Below are positions 22,212 through 32,647 of a stretch of 64,000 bases of DNA, piece after piece. The position numbers and the translations under genes are program-made. How positions within the stretch are numbered: position 1 is the stretch's first letter; each line of letters starts with the position of its first letter. This DNA comes from Tilletiopsis washingtonensis (Eukaryota; Basidiomycota; Exobasidiomycetes; Entylomatales): contig NW_020312005.1 of the NCBI RefSeq assembly GCF_003144115.1, forward strand, positions 368,562-432,561, written 5' to 3'. A model generated the notes under the pieces. It did no database searches and was not told the origin of the DNA. It saw only the letters and a list, made by a program, of their open reading frames with translations.

Positions 22212-23973
22212 TCAGTGACTGGCTGTGGCTCCTTTGCTCTCTTTGCCTGACGTCTGAGTTGCTCTCAGGGCCCCAGCAGCCGCTGCGGCCTCCTCCCTTG
22301 CCTTCTTTCTCTCCCGGCTCCTGCAAACTTGAACCGTCTTCTCACTCAGGCCATTTTCCTCGCGGTCCTTTCTCTTCCAGATATTCTTCTCCTCTGCCGC
22401 CGTACAGGCCTGCTTTGCTTGGTCAAGAGCGTCCTTGGCCGCTTGCTTCTTGGTCTTGCTTGTGGCGCTCTCAAGAACGGCTTCTGCTGCGTTGATTGCT
22501 TGCTTGGCGGCCGCCCTGCTGAGTGGCTTCTTGGTAGAGTGCGCGCAATCCTCCTCCGCCTTCTTCTTGCCCAGCTTGCGCATGGCGCTGAGTTGATCAG
22601 TGATCTGTTGTTTTGTGACGTTGTGCTTGTCAATGAGCGTCTGGATCTCTGAAGCGGTGAGCACAATTGGCTGGGGCGGACAGACGGTGAGCTCTCGAGG
22701 CGGTGCCGCAAGGTTGGCCACGCAATCTCACCGGTGGCCGTGACCGCACCAGCTTGTCCAAGGCCGTCCGGCATGCATGGCTGATGCCCGCGCCCAAACA
22801 ATGAACCCCACCAGCCAGAGCTGACTGAGTCAAGGAACCTGCAGCTGCTGGACCGGAGAGAGGCGTTGGTGCAACGTCTAGCGCACCGCTTGCTGCAGAT
22901 TTGACACCTCCAGCGGCGTTGAATGGCAGACTTGGAGGCACCGCGCCGCGCAGACTGCTGAGCAGATTGGCATTGCCCACTGCAAGAGCGGGTTGATTCT
23001 ATATTGGCTGAATGCAGTGTCAGTTGCCACACATTGCGAGAAAGCTGCAGGCACCTACTGCCGCTGGCACAAAGTCCTTCTGCACGCTTTGGTAGGCCAT
23101 GCGGTTCTTCTGCTTGAATTGTTGCATGGCCTTTGCCATCTCACTGTCTGCGTCCTTGCTCTTTGCCGTGTGTCCTAGATCCATCTGGCGCTGGATGTGC
23201 TTGGGACGCTTTGTTGCTACCGCACCATTGACGTGCAGAGTGCATCAGAGGCTTACAAGCATATGTGATTGTACTGTGTACACGAGACGTAGACGGCTGA
23301 AGAGATCAACAAAAGTGGAAGGCAGATTGTTGTTGAGGTACTTGACTAGCAATGCACCCTCAAGAGAGCTCATCTCACTGCGCTTGCACACAGCAAGTGC
23401 GAGGTATATGAGCTGCGAGAGCATCACACCCTTGGCTGGGTTGTACTTGACGCCGCCCTTGTCAAATGTTGGGACTATGACAAATGGCTCCAGACCATCC
23501 ATGATGTGAACAAGCTGGGCCTTGCCAGTGTAGAGAGACTGACTGGCGTCAAAGGCCAGATAGGCTCTGGGCTGGGAAGGAGCGCTGCTGAACGGAGAAC
23601 GAGTGTGCATTGGTGTAGCCTCTTGCGTGAAGTGAGTGGAGCTCAGCAGTTGCTTGTTCTTGCCGCGCTTGCCCATCTGTAGGCCCTTGCCGTCCTTGTG
23701 CTTGCTCTGCCAATCCTTGCAGTCTTGATCTCCGGCCCCTTTGGTGCTGCGCAGCATCTCCTTGACGGCGTTGATCTCCTCTACAGGCACGTCCTCAAGT
23801 CTGAGCAGAATGCGCCGCAGCCGTTATGAGCCAATGCAAGTGGCAATGGGGCGCAGGAATGTTGCGAGGTTTATTTTTTCTGATAACAACGTTGGAGGCA
23901 ACGCGCACAATCCTTACTTGCAGAAGAGTGAGACGCCGCAGGGCAAAGATGATGTGCACAAGAAAGTACGCAT
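22212..23973 (-). CDS. Hypothetical island gene, several exons
   Basis: Not recognised. Minus-strand coding-like pieces can be followed from an ATG at 23973 (MRTFLCTSSLPCGVSL) through a segment beginning LEDVPVEEINAVKEML, a segment with YLAFDASQSLYTGKAQLVHI, a basic segment (RPKHIQRQMDLGHTAKSKDA), an Ala/Ser/Pro-rich segment and a Lys/Ala-rich, probably helical C-terminus (AKQAINAAEAVLESATSKTK) ending at 22212. Several joints have good splice signals, but at least one joint could not be resolved, so the gene may be decayed or the model wrong. It converges on the tRNA and the OTU-side genes. No domain can be named; the basic, Lys-rich character would fit a nucleic-acid-binding protein, which is inference only. 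Confidence 0.35.
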
Positions 23974-24100
23974 CTTGATGAAGTGACCATGCCCAAAGAT
24001 TTGAGAAGCTCTGCAGAGCTGAGGCAGCAGTGAGCTTGCTTGGCTTTTTGGCAGAAGCTAGACCGCTCTCTCCATCAATGAGTGCGTACAGGTGCTGTTG

Positions 24101-24297
24101 TCACGTGGGCAAGGCCCAGGAGGGAGGCAACAGGAGTCTGGCAGGCAGCCACGCAGGATCTGAGTAAGCTCTGGAAGCCTAGTCAAGAACCTAGACCTGT
24201 CACGTGGGCAAGGCCCAGGAGGAAGGCAACAGGAGTCTGGCAGGCAGCCACGCAGGATCTGAGTAAGCTCTGGAAGCCTAGTCAAGAACCTAGACCC
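24101..24297. repeat. 99-bp tandem duplication
   Basis: Two copies start at 24101 and 24200 with TCACGTGGGCAAGGCCCAGG and run to CCTAGACC, differing at about one base in the GGAGGGAGG/GGAGGAAGG stretch. Because 99 is divisible by three, a minus-strand frame is open through both copies and reads a duplicated 33-residue unit including RFLTRLPELTQILRG. Whether it is translated is unknown. Confidence 0.85.
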
Positions 24298-24419
24298 TTG
24301 CCGGAGAGGAGGGTGTGACAATGCAAGATCAGAACTGACTATCTACATGTGGGGGTGGGGGAGGCCCTCCTTATATACCTTAGAGGGCAGAGCAGGGAAG
24401 ACGCAACACGCGTTCTACA

Positions 24420-24640
24420 GTGTTCCATGAGGGAAGCTCATGGAAGGGGATGGAAGGTAGTGGAAATGGATGGAACCTGGTAGAATGTTCCAGGCAGATC
24501 TGTAAGGTTCTGTAACCTTCTGCACAGTTCTGTACGCTTCTGTCAGGTTCTGTAGAGTTCTAGGACGTTCCATGGGGTTCCAGAGGGTTCTCTGAGGATC
24601 CATAGAGTTCCGCAGGGTTCCAGAGGGTTCCGTAGGCAAT
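24420..24640. repeat. Field of degenerate ~10-bp TTC/GAA repeats
   Basis: First GGAA-type words recur about every ten bases (near GGAAGCTCATGGAAGGGGAT), then TTCTG and TTCC words recur about every ten to eleven bases (GTTCTGTAACCTTCTGCACA, GGTTCCAGAGGGTTC) to about 24640. A TATATA sequence (24372-24377) lies just upstream. This is a decayed short-period minisatellite. Confidence 0.75.
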
Positions 24641-24650
24641 CTGCCGCTTG

Positions 24651-25283
24651 GTTCATGACAGCTGTAGCAGCGCCGGCCCAGGCCCAGCAGCCTTGCTGAA
24701 GAGTCCGTAGTTGCCGCCCTGTGCGTCCTTGGCAGGGATATCCTTCAGGAGGACTGCAGAGCAGGCGGTCTGGCCCGTCTGTAGAGAAGCGCAGACTGCG
24801 TTGATGGAGTGGCCATGTCTTGACTATGCACTGCAATCTGGAACAATGCATCTGCACCTTTGAGGCGCAGCACTCTCTTGTCTGTGCTCTGCGCACAACG
24901 GCAATGTGCTCAAGCCAGCTCAAGCCACCATTGGCAAATTTCCTTGCTCTGCACTCAACTGGGGTGCTGCTGTGCAGAGAAGGAGGGCAATAGTAATGCT
25001 GTTGTGCGCCCTGCTGTGCGCGCCTGCTCCTGGCTGCGTTTACAATCCGCTCCTTGCCCACTTGTGCACAGGGGCGGGACACGCAGCCTTCGACGCCGCG
25101 TCGCTCCGCCCGCATGAGCTGCCCCTGGCGCTTCAACACACACACGACACACAATGCAGCGAGAGATCAATGATTGGCAGTGAGTGAGTGTGGGGCGCGG
25201 GCGCGCGCGAGTGTGAATATGAGTGGGAGCGGGTAATGCAGAGGGGAACAGGTGAGATGACATCGAAGGCGAAAACGGGGCAA
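24651..25283. other. Right edge of the island
   Basis: About 630 bp with mixed composition. Short minus-strand open pieces (for example LLKDIPAKDAQGGNYGLFSS near 24690-24760) look like remains of island coding sequence; no complete gene can be built. From about 25.1 kb the composition returns to the GC-rich norm. Confidence 0.4.
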
Positions 25284-27653
25284 TTAGGCGGCAGCGTCGT
25301 GCTCGAGACGGCGGTGCTGCTGGCGGCGTGCGAGGGCCGCGCCGGCCGCGTCGCCAAACGGCACGGAGCGCTTGCTGCCCATGGCGACGTCGTAGAGGTC
25401 GGGCAGTGCAGCGGCGGGCGCGTGCGTCGGCGCCGGGAAGGCGGGCAGGCCGTAGAGCCCCGTGTCGCGGCGCGTCTTGACGCCGGCCGACGGCGGCGTG
25501 TAGGTGCCGCCGTTCTCGGCGCGGTTGATGGAGCCGGGAATGTCCGTCGTCTTCGACTTGCCCTCGCGCCAGACGATGACGATGGCGATGCCGGCGATGA
25601 TGGCGAGCAGCCCGAGGAACGAGAGACACTTGACCATGCGCTGGCGGCGCCGCACCTTGGCGCGGAAGGCCGCGCTCGTGGCGTCGGGCTTGGCGGCGAC
25701 CTGCTGCGCGAGCGAGAAGCGGCGCCAGAAGCGCTCGCCGCGGCCGCTCACGTCCCACTCGTCGCCCATGCCGCTGGCGCCAAAGAAGATGCTCTTGCGC
25801 GACTTGGGCTTCTCCTCGACGAAGCCGCGCACGCGCGGCTGCGGCGCGTTGGCGTCGTCGTCCTCGTACGGACGCGGCGCCGGCGCGGGCTCGGGCATCG
25901 GCCGGCCAGTGATGAACGCCATGCTCCGGCGGAAGGCGCTCTGGCGCTTGCCGTTCGGCGGGCGCGGCGCAGGCCCGGGACCGTCGCCGCCAAAGAAGGC
26001 CATCGAGCGGCGGAAAACGTTGCCGGCGCCCTTCTGCGGCGGGCGCGAGTCGGAAAAGCCGGCGGGCGGGGGCTGCTGCGGCCGGCTGCCCTGCGGCGCA
26101 AAGCCGGCCGGCGGTACGGGCGGACCGCGAGGCGGACCGTAGCCAGGGCCGGGCGGACCGCGCGGGCTCGGCGGGCCACGCATGGCGCCAGGGGGAGCGA
26201 GGCCGCGGTCGAAGCCGCCAGGCGGCCCAGTCGGCGACGGCATGCCGCGCGGGTCGCTGCCGTACGACGGCGGCGGACCACGCTGCATGGCTTGCGGCGG
26301 CGGCTGCGGTCCGCCAAGAGGCGACGGTGGGCCTCGCATGCCCGGGCCCGGCGGGCCTGGCATGCCTCGCTGAAGCGGCACGCCAGGTGCGCCGCCGCCA
26401 AAGCGATCGCCTGGTGGGCCACGCATGGCCTGCTGCGGCGGCGGCGGAGCGCGCAGCTGTGCCGGCGGCGGAGCACGGCCTTGCGGTGGCGGCGGGCCTT
26501 GAGAAGGAGCAGGCAGCAGCGTGCGTGGGTGCGGCGGCGCCGAAGACGGTGCACGCGAGTCAAGACTGCCCGGCGGCGGTCCACGCGAGTCGTAGCCCGC
26601 CGGTGCAGACGGGCCGGCGCTCATCGGCGCCGGCGGCCCACCGCCGAAGTAGTCGCCGCTCGCGGCCATCGACGCGGGCTGCTCGGGCATCGGCGTGACG
26701 AGGCCGAGCTGGCGGGTCAGCGCCGTGCGCGGGCTCACGGGACGGCCCTTCTGGCTCGAGGCAGGCGGCGCCGGTCCGTCGTCGCTGAGGTGCACGCCGC
26801 GGCTCGGGCGCGCCTCGTCCGCGCCGCGCTGCATCGCACGGCCAAAGTCGATGGTGCTGCCGTGCCGCGCATCCACCTCATCGCCATAGTCGCTCGCGCT
26901 CATGGTGCGCTCGTCGTTGCGGCGCGCGTCGCGCTGCTCGGCGCCGGCGATCATCTCAAAGTCGGGCGTGCGTGCCGTGCTGCGCGGCGCTCCCTGCTGT
27001 GCCGCAAAGTGCGAGTCGCCTGCTGCCGGCGAGTGGCCAATCGGCGAGCCGCCGTCCTTGAGACTCTTGAGGCCGAGCAGCTTCAGCGTCGGCGGGTTCT
27101 GCGAGGCGCTGTCCGGCGGGCGCGAGCCGACGGCGGCGGCACGGGAAGTCCAGCTTCCGCGCTGCCCGGCGGCGGCGACATCTGGCTCAGCGGCGGCACT
27201 GCGAGCCGCCACGGCGCGGCTGCCCTCTGCGGCCTTCTGCGGCGGCGGGCGACGACGCCGGTCCGCCTCGGCGTCGCTGTCGCTGTCACTGTCCGACACG
27301 GCGCCGTTGCCCATCATGAAGCCGGCCCAGGCGCCGCCGCCGCTGTCGTCGCGGCGGTGCGCCGGCGCGGCGCCGGCATTGCCGCCCTTGGTGCCCGGCG
27401 CAAAGCCGATGGCCGACTGGCGCTTCTTGCGCTGCTGTGCGGCCGACATGCCGTCGGCGCTGGCTGCTGCGGGTGCGCTGCGCGGTGCGTGCTGCAGCTT
27501 GCTGGCCTTGCGTGCCAGCTCGCGGAGGCGCGGGTCGGGCGACGTGAGGTCGCGCGGGTCGTAGAGGTACTTGTCGTAGATGGAGTTGAGGCGTGCGTCG
27601 CGGCCGACGAACTGCGAGTCGTGCGAGTAGCTGCGCTCGGCCAGGGTGTCCAT
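25284..27653 (-). CDS. Proline-rich single-pass membrane protein, function unknown
   Basis: Single long exon, 789 residues from the ATG at 27653 (MDTLAERSYSHDSQFVGRDA). The open frame extends upstream, but this is the first ATG that gives a protein-like N-terminus, with ARLNSIYDKYLYDPRDL. The middle (about residues 330-560) is a Pro/Gly-rich low-complexity tract with many PP, GPP and RGPP repeats. Two FRRSMAF copies (near 27653-1635 and -1725) and a Ser/Arg stretch follow. One transmembrane span, CLSFLGLLAIIAGIAIVIVW, lies at about residues 676-695, after a basic flank (RAKVRRRQRMVK) that predicts a cytosolic N-terminus. The short C-terminal part would be extracellular or lumenal. No enzyme domain is seen. 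A scaffold or cortex protein that binds SH3 or profilin-like partners through the proline tract is possible, but that is inference. Confidence 0.75.
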   Translation of the reverse strand: MDTLAERSYSHDSQFVGRDARLNSIYDKYLYDPRDLTSPDPRLRELARKASKLQHAPRSAPAAASADGMSAAQQRKKRQSAIGFAPGTKGGNAGAAPAHRRDDSGGGAWAGFMMGNGAVSDSDSDSDAEADRRRRPPPQKAAEGSRAVAARSAAAEPDVAAAGQRGSWTSRAAAVGSRPPDSASQNPPTLKLLGLKSLKDGGSPIGHSPAAGDSHFAAQQGAPRSTARTPDFEMIAGAEQRDARRNDERTMSASDYGDEVDARHGSTIDFGRAMQRGADEARPSRGVHLSDDGPAPPASSQKGRPVSPRTALTRQLGLVTPMPEQPASMAASGDYFGGGPPAPMSAGPSAPAGYDSRGPPPGSLDSRAPSSAPPHPRTLLPAPSQGPPPPQGRAPPPAQLRAPPPPQQAMRGPPGDRFGGGAPGVPLQRGMPGPPGPGMRGPPSPLGGPQPPPQAMQRGPPPSYGSDPRGMPSPTGPPGGFDRGLAPPGAMRGPPSPRGPPGPGYGPPRGPPVPPAGFAPQGSRPQQPPPAGFSDSRPPQKGAGNVFRRSMAFFGGDGPGPAPRPPNGKRQSAFRRSMAFITGRPMPEPAPAPRPYEDDDANAPQPRVRGFVEEKPKSRKSIFFGASGMGDEWDVSGRGERFWRRFSLAQQVAAKPDATSAAFRAKVRRRQRMVKCLSFLGLLAIIAGIAIVIVWREGKSKTTDIPGSINRAENGGTYTPPSAGVKTRRDTGLYGLPAFPAPTHAPAAALPDLYDVAMGSKRSVPFGDAAGAALARRQQHRRLEHDAAA

Positions 27654-29195
27654 CGACGGACGGACAAGAGTGTGTGTGGGGTGCGCGAGGGAGAAGGCGC
27701 GATGTGGGCGTGGCGAGGCAGCGTGCTCAAAAGGAGTGGAGTGCGGAAGAGAGCGTGGTGGAGAGGACGAGAGAGGGCAACGCGGCCAGCTCAGCTGCGC
27801 GTTGGCGGCGAGCCGGTGATGCGAGAGAGGGGTCGACGTCGAGGAAGCGAGAGAGGAACGGGCGCGAGGAGATGGCGCCGCGCGGTGGCCAGGTCCGGGT
27901 GGTGGGGAGAGTGCGGCTGAGGGCGAGATGAGGGAGCGAGGAGCCGGCGCCGGCGCAGCGCGAGCAGCAGCAAGCTGAAGGCAGGCCACGCGCCGCGCAC
28001 CGCACCGGCCCAGCGCCAGCGGCACCACGCCGGCACGGCGCGGCGGCAGCACCAGCGGCACGCGCCCTCTCGCCGCGGCCGCGAGGCGCGCGTCGTGCAG
28101 CACGCGCGCCGACACAGGCGCTGTGCCGCAGGCGGGCGGGCCGCAAATACCTCGCACAAAGTGCCGCGCCCGCCGCCCGCCCGCGGCGAGTGTGCCTTGT
28201 GCTCGTGTGCGCATCTCCGGCCCCTCTCCGCAACAAGGCGCGGCGCGGCAGCAGAGCAGCGCCCGCGCCCGCGGCGTTTCAGCGCCCAGCAAGGGGCTGC
28301 GTGCTGTGGCGCTCCTGGGCGATCCCTTCTGCGCGGCCTGCCCTCTTCGGCGACGGCGCCTCGCTGTCTGTGTGCTGCCCTCCTTGGCGCAAGCCTCGTG
28401 GGGTGCTTCGGAGCGCTCGGATCGTCCGGCAGCGGCAGCGACGAAGGCGTCGGCGGGCGGCGGCTGCGTTGCTCATCGCATCTCGCAGATGCAGCGCAAC
28501 GGGCGCCAACGGCTGTGAATAGCGCACGCCCCGCCGGCGGCTGCGGCGGCGGCGGCAGGCGGCTGCGGCAGAGGCAGGCACGCCGCAGCGCCCGCAATAG
28601 CCGCCTGCCGCAGCCGCAGAGTGGCCTCGTCATCGTGGAAGCGCAAGATGAGGCACGGCCGCTCTCCTAGCGCTCAAGCCTGCGCCGCCGCCGGCAGCCG
28701 ACGCTTCGGAGCGGCGGGGCGCTGCGGCAAGATGGCAGAGCATGCATGGCAACGCCCACACGACGTCGATGAGGGACATCGCCCATCACATCGGGCCGTG
28801 GCGCCGGCGCGCAGGATGACAGGCGGTTACCAGCCGTCGCGATGACGGGCGCAGCCGGCATTCCAAGCTGGCCGGAGTCACGGCCACTCTTACTGCGCCG
28901 AGCAGGAGCACCGGGCGTGTCTCGCTCGGCCTCTCGGTGCGGCGCCCCGCGTTGGCGGAGCACGCTCTCTTTGCGCCGAGTGCTGCGGCACGGCGAACTC
29001 AGCGCCGGCGCGCCGGACGCGCCTCGTCGATCTGACCACAGCGCCGGCCGGCGCCGCCGCAGCACCCAGGCTCATCTCCCCCTCTCATCGCCTCATCTTC
29101 ACCGCCCTCGTCAACATCTATAATCGTGAATTGCGTGACATGATGACAAGAGGGGAATCAAAGCGTACACAGGCGTCATCCAGCGGAACAGACGC
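27654..29195. other. Gene-free GC-rich stretch
   Basis: About 1.5 kb upstream of the proline-rich protein gene and downstream of the nitrate transporter gene (both minus). Frames here are Arg/Ala/Pro-rich and overlap. The ~150 bp next to the proline-rich gene start are purine-rich on the plus strand, as expected of a pyrimidine-rich 5' UTR. Confidence 0.5.
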
Positions 29196-30834
29196 TCAGG
29201 TCGACATGTAGCCGCCGGCGAGGCGCTGCGAGCGCGAGATCGGCGGGATCGTCATGCAGATGACGGCCACCGCAATCGAGCCGACGCCGATGATCCACGT
29301 GCCCTGGGCGTAGTTGGTGAAGCGGTAGCCGACGCTCCAGAAGATACCTCCTAGGTTGCCGCTGCCGCCGACGAAGCCGGAGAGGATGCCGTTGATCTCG
29401 GGGCGCACGTGCGGCAGCAGCGAGTAGGCGGCGCCGTTGGCGGCGTCCATGAAGACGGCCATGGCGCACACGAGGCCGACGAGGCCGACGGGGCCGAGGC
29501 TCGGCCCGGCAAAGCCGATGGCGAGGAGGAAGATGCCCTGCATGAAGATGAGGAACATGTCTGGAGTAGATGGGGTCAGCGGATGTCGACCACCGCAGCT
29601 AGACGCTTGACGCTGACTCACACCACGTCTTCTTGGCAAAGAGACCACGGCCGGCCGGCATCTTGCCGTAGATCCAGTCGGCGAGGAAGCCGCCGGCGGG
29701 GCGCGTGACGACGTTGAGCAGGCCGAAGATGGCGGCGACGCGGCCGGCGTGCGTCTGCGTCCAGCCGAGGTGGGCAAAGTGCTTGAGGTACCACGACGAG
29801 AGAATCGAGTTGACGGCAAGCTCGCCGCCGAAGGAGCACGCGTACGGCAGCGCGAGCATGACGGTCTGCGGAGCGAGCAGCAGCGGCAGCGTGCCGCGCA
29901 GCGTCGGCTTCTGCACGACCTCCATGCGCGTCGGGGCGATGCCGGCCTCGTAGGCCTCCGTCGAGATGGTCTGGCCCTGAGCGGCGGCCATGGCGGCGGC
30001 GCGGCCCTTCTCCGACGTCTTGTCCGGGTTGGCCGCCGGCGGCGTGGGCGTCGAGGCACCCGTCTTGACCTCGATGTCGGAGCCCGAGTCCGAAGAGCTA
30101 GCGACGGGCGCGGCGGCCGGCTCATCGACAATGGCGCCGGCGATGAGGTGGCGCTCGCTCCACTTGCCCGTCGGCAGGTCCTCGCAGAGGAAGAAGGCAA
30201 AGGCCGCGGCGGACAGCAGCATGATCGTCGGCACGATGAAGGCGACGCGCCAGGCGACGTGCGGCGTGAGGTCCATGTTGGTGACGAGCGAGTCGAAGGC
30301 GGCCGGCATGACGAAGTACGTGACACCGGCACCGGCGTTGCCCCAGCCGGCGGCGAAGCCGTTGGCCGTGCCGACGGCGTTGCGGTCGTACCAGCTCGAG
30401 CACCAGGCCATGGCAGGCACGAACGTGGCGCCGGCGAGGCCGACGAAGAAGCGGATGGCGTACAGGCCGGCGACGTTGCGGATCAGGCCAGCCATGCCAC
30501 AGGGAATGGCGGCGCAGACGAGAATGCCCGTCATGACACGGCGCGGGCCGAACTGGTCGCACAGCGGGCCGACGCCGACGCGCATCAGGAAGCCGGCGAT
30601 GAGAGCGACGATGTTGCTGTTGAGCACCTGCTCGGGCGTGAGGCGCAGATCGGCGCGGATCGTGCGCGCGAGCAGCGGCGGGAACGCGTACCACGCGAAG
30701 AAGGAGATCATGAAGCTCATCCACGACGCAAAGAAGACGCGGCCGTGGCGGTCGAAGGGATTGATGATCGGCAGCTGCTGCGCCTTGCCCGAGAGCGGGT
30801 TGAGCTGCGGCGAACGAAGACAGAAGCGGCCCAT
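29196..30834 (-). CDS. nrtA: High-affinity nitrate transporter, NrtA/CrnA (NNP) family
   Basis: Two exons: 30834-29622 and 29560-29196; 525 residues, as usual for fungal NrtA. This is an MFS carrier with twelve predicted spans that imports nitrate with protons across the plasma membrane. Diagnostic features are the TM2 arginine in GFLMRVGVGPLCDQFGPRRV, nitrate signature 1 AGWGNAGAG in TM5, the TM8 arginine in TRPAGGFLADW, and nitrate signature 2 GFVGGSGNLGG in TM11. The long central cytosolic loop, Ser/Asp/Pro-rich and about 95 residues, is typical of fungal members. No nitrate or nitrite reductase gene is near, although the three are often clustered in fungi. GATA-type words (GATATC near 30940, CTATCT near 31020) lie upstream but are too few to prove nitrogen control. 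Confidence 0.93.
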
Positions 30835-32647
30835 GGTGCAGTGCGGGTGGGTGGGATGGTGGTGTGGTGGGGTGGGCGTCCTGACCAGGCGTGCGCTTCT
30901 TCTTATGTACCCTGCCGCCGGCGAAGGGTGTCACGCTGATATCGCTGGGCCGATCGCACCTGCCTTGCGTTCTTCCAGGTGCGGGCCGCGGCGGCAGGGA
31001 CGGCGGCGGCGTCTCGCTGCTATCTGTGCAATGCGAGGCGTCGGGCAGGCTATTGGCGGAGTTGCGAGGGCCGAGGCGGGTGTGAGCGCTCCCCTGGCAC
31101 GGCCCCCTCCGGGACGGGAAAAGCCGACAGCAGCGAGCTGCAGCTGCTACATCTCGCTGCAGCCGATGGTGCAGCAGCCGACGGCTCAGGTGGCGGTCCA
31201 CTCCCTGGCACGCTCTCGCTCGCCGCGTGTCGCTCCCGAGGTCGCCTCACTGTGGCGTCTCTCACTGGCCGAGCCTCTTCTCAGCCATCTCTGTACGCCT
31301 GAGCTGCCTTCGGAGGACCGCTCGTAGCGCAGATCTGCCGCCCGAAGGCCTGCGCAAGACGGCCAAGACCCTCGGAGCCGTCATGGCATGCCCCCTTCTC
31401 CCGCACTGGCGCGCTGCCCCGCGATCGCTCGCTTGCAAGTGGCTTCTTGGCAGGCACTGTGCGCATGTCTCTCTCCACAGCGAATTTGCTGCTGCCCGGC
31501 GAAGAGGGGCGCTGTGCCGGTGCGGGAAGAAGCGATGTTATCGAGCGCACGGCGCACGGCGGATGAAAGAGCAGCTGGCAGATAGGACGACGCGCGGCCG
31601 AACCACGCGCGCCTGACTGCTCCCGCGCCTGCGCGCCACGCTGCTATCAGCGCGCCGCTATCGCACGCGTGCCGCAGCAGCGCAGGCACAGCGCCAGCGC
31701 GCAGGCACAGCACCTCCTGCCGCAGCGCCAGCAGCAGCATGCAGCGCACAGGCATGCAAGGCGCCAGCTTCAGATCCGCAACGCAGCGCATTCAGGGTGC
31801 GCTTCGGCCGGCGATGTCGCCTTTGGCTGGCCGCGGCATTCGAGGTGGAGCGAGGAGGCTCGGGCGCAGCTCGGAGGCTCGCTGCTTGCTCTCACGGTCG
31901 TCTCCGAGGGCGAGATCCATCTTTGGGGCCTCGCAAGTCCAGCATCGCGAGATGGCGAAGAGGTGGGAGGAGCATGCTGTGTGGCAGCCTGGCCAATGCT
32001 GCAAGCATGTGTGCGCATGGGAGCGCACACGTGATGAGGCGGAGGGCCCTTGGACGCGAACCTGCGCCCTTCGTCTGCCTGCAGACAGCTGTCACCTGGT
32101 CGCCCCTGCCTCTTCGGGGGCACAGCAGCACTCTCCCGCAGTGTCTGTTTGAAGCAGAGCTCTGGATGCGATCTTCTCGCTGCGGGGAATGCCGTCTTAC
32201 GGCTGTGGGGATACTGCAGCGCTGTCCATACGCACCTGGTGCTCCTGCAGGCACACCCGCCCGGCCGTCTCCACGTGCTTATCGCCCGGCCTTCCACTGC
32301 TGGCATGACAGGGCCCGGCGTTGGGCTGCAGCAGGCGCCGCTCCGCCGAGAGCCGGGCCCGAGGCTTCCTGTCCACCCGATGCCGGCGCATCTGATACGC
32401 TGCACCTTGCGCTCACGGGCGAGCTGCCATCGCCGAGTGGCGCAGCCGAGACCCCTTGCGCCATCACGAGGGCGCCCGAGCGCGGGGACACAGCGTCGAG
32501 CGAGGCTCGGGTGCATGACTTTGAATGTCAAAAGCCGAGCGCCGCGCAGGCGTTGTCGGAGAATAGCAAACAGCGCAACGGAAAGCCGAGTCGCAGAACA
32601 GCAACTTGCACGGGGCCAGAACGCAGAAGAGGTGACGAGGAGAGCGC
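30835..32647. other. Gene-free stretch upstream of the nitrate transporter
   Basis: About 1.8 kb between the transporter start and the 3' end of PLC1. Open frames are compositional; none shows a domain or consistent exon structure. It should include the transporter promoter. Confidence 0.5.

Larger units (their letters stand above)
19829..24650. mobile_element. AT-richer island with OTU-domain ORF; unclassified, possibly mobile or foreign
   Basis: The stretch stands out from the rest of the window: lower GC, many A/T-ending codons, ORFs without recognisable relatives on both strands, a tRNA gene in the middle, a 99-bp tandem duplication and a field of ~10-bp repeats. One ORF carries an OTU-like cysteine-protease fold, which is known in some transposable elements and viruses but also in ordinary host deubiquitinases. 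No transposase, integrase, reverse transcriptase, capsid or recombinase motif could be recognised, and no terminal repeats or target-site duplication were found by eye. Further short minus-strand open segments reach about 25.0 kb. Edges are approximate. Assignment as an element is inference from composition and content. Confidence 0.4.

Noticed and set aside
25188-27920. 910-codon plus-strand open frame
   Set aside because: It is antisense to the proline-rich protein gene, is Arg/Ala-rich and has no ATG-led domain; it is a shadow of GC-rich coding DNA.
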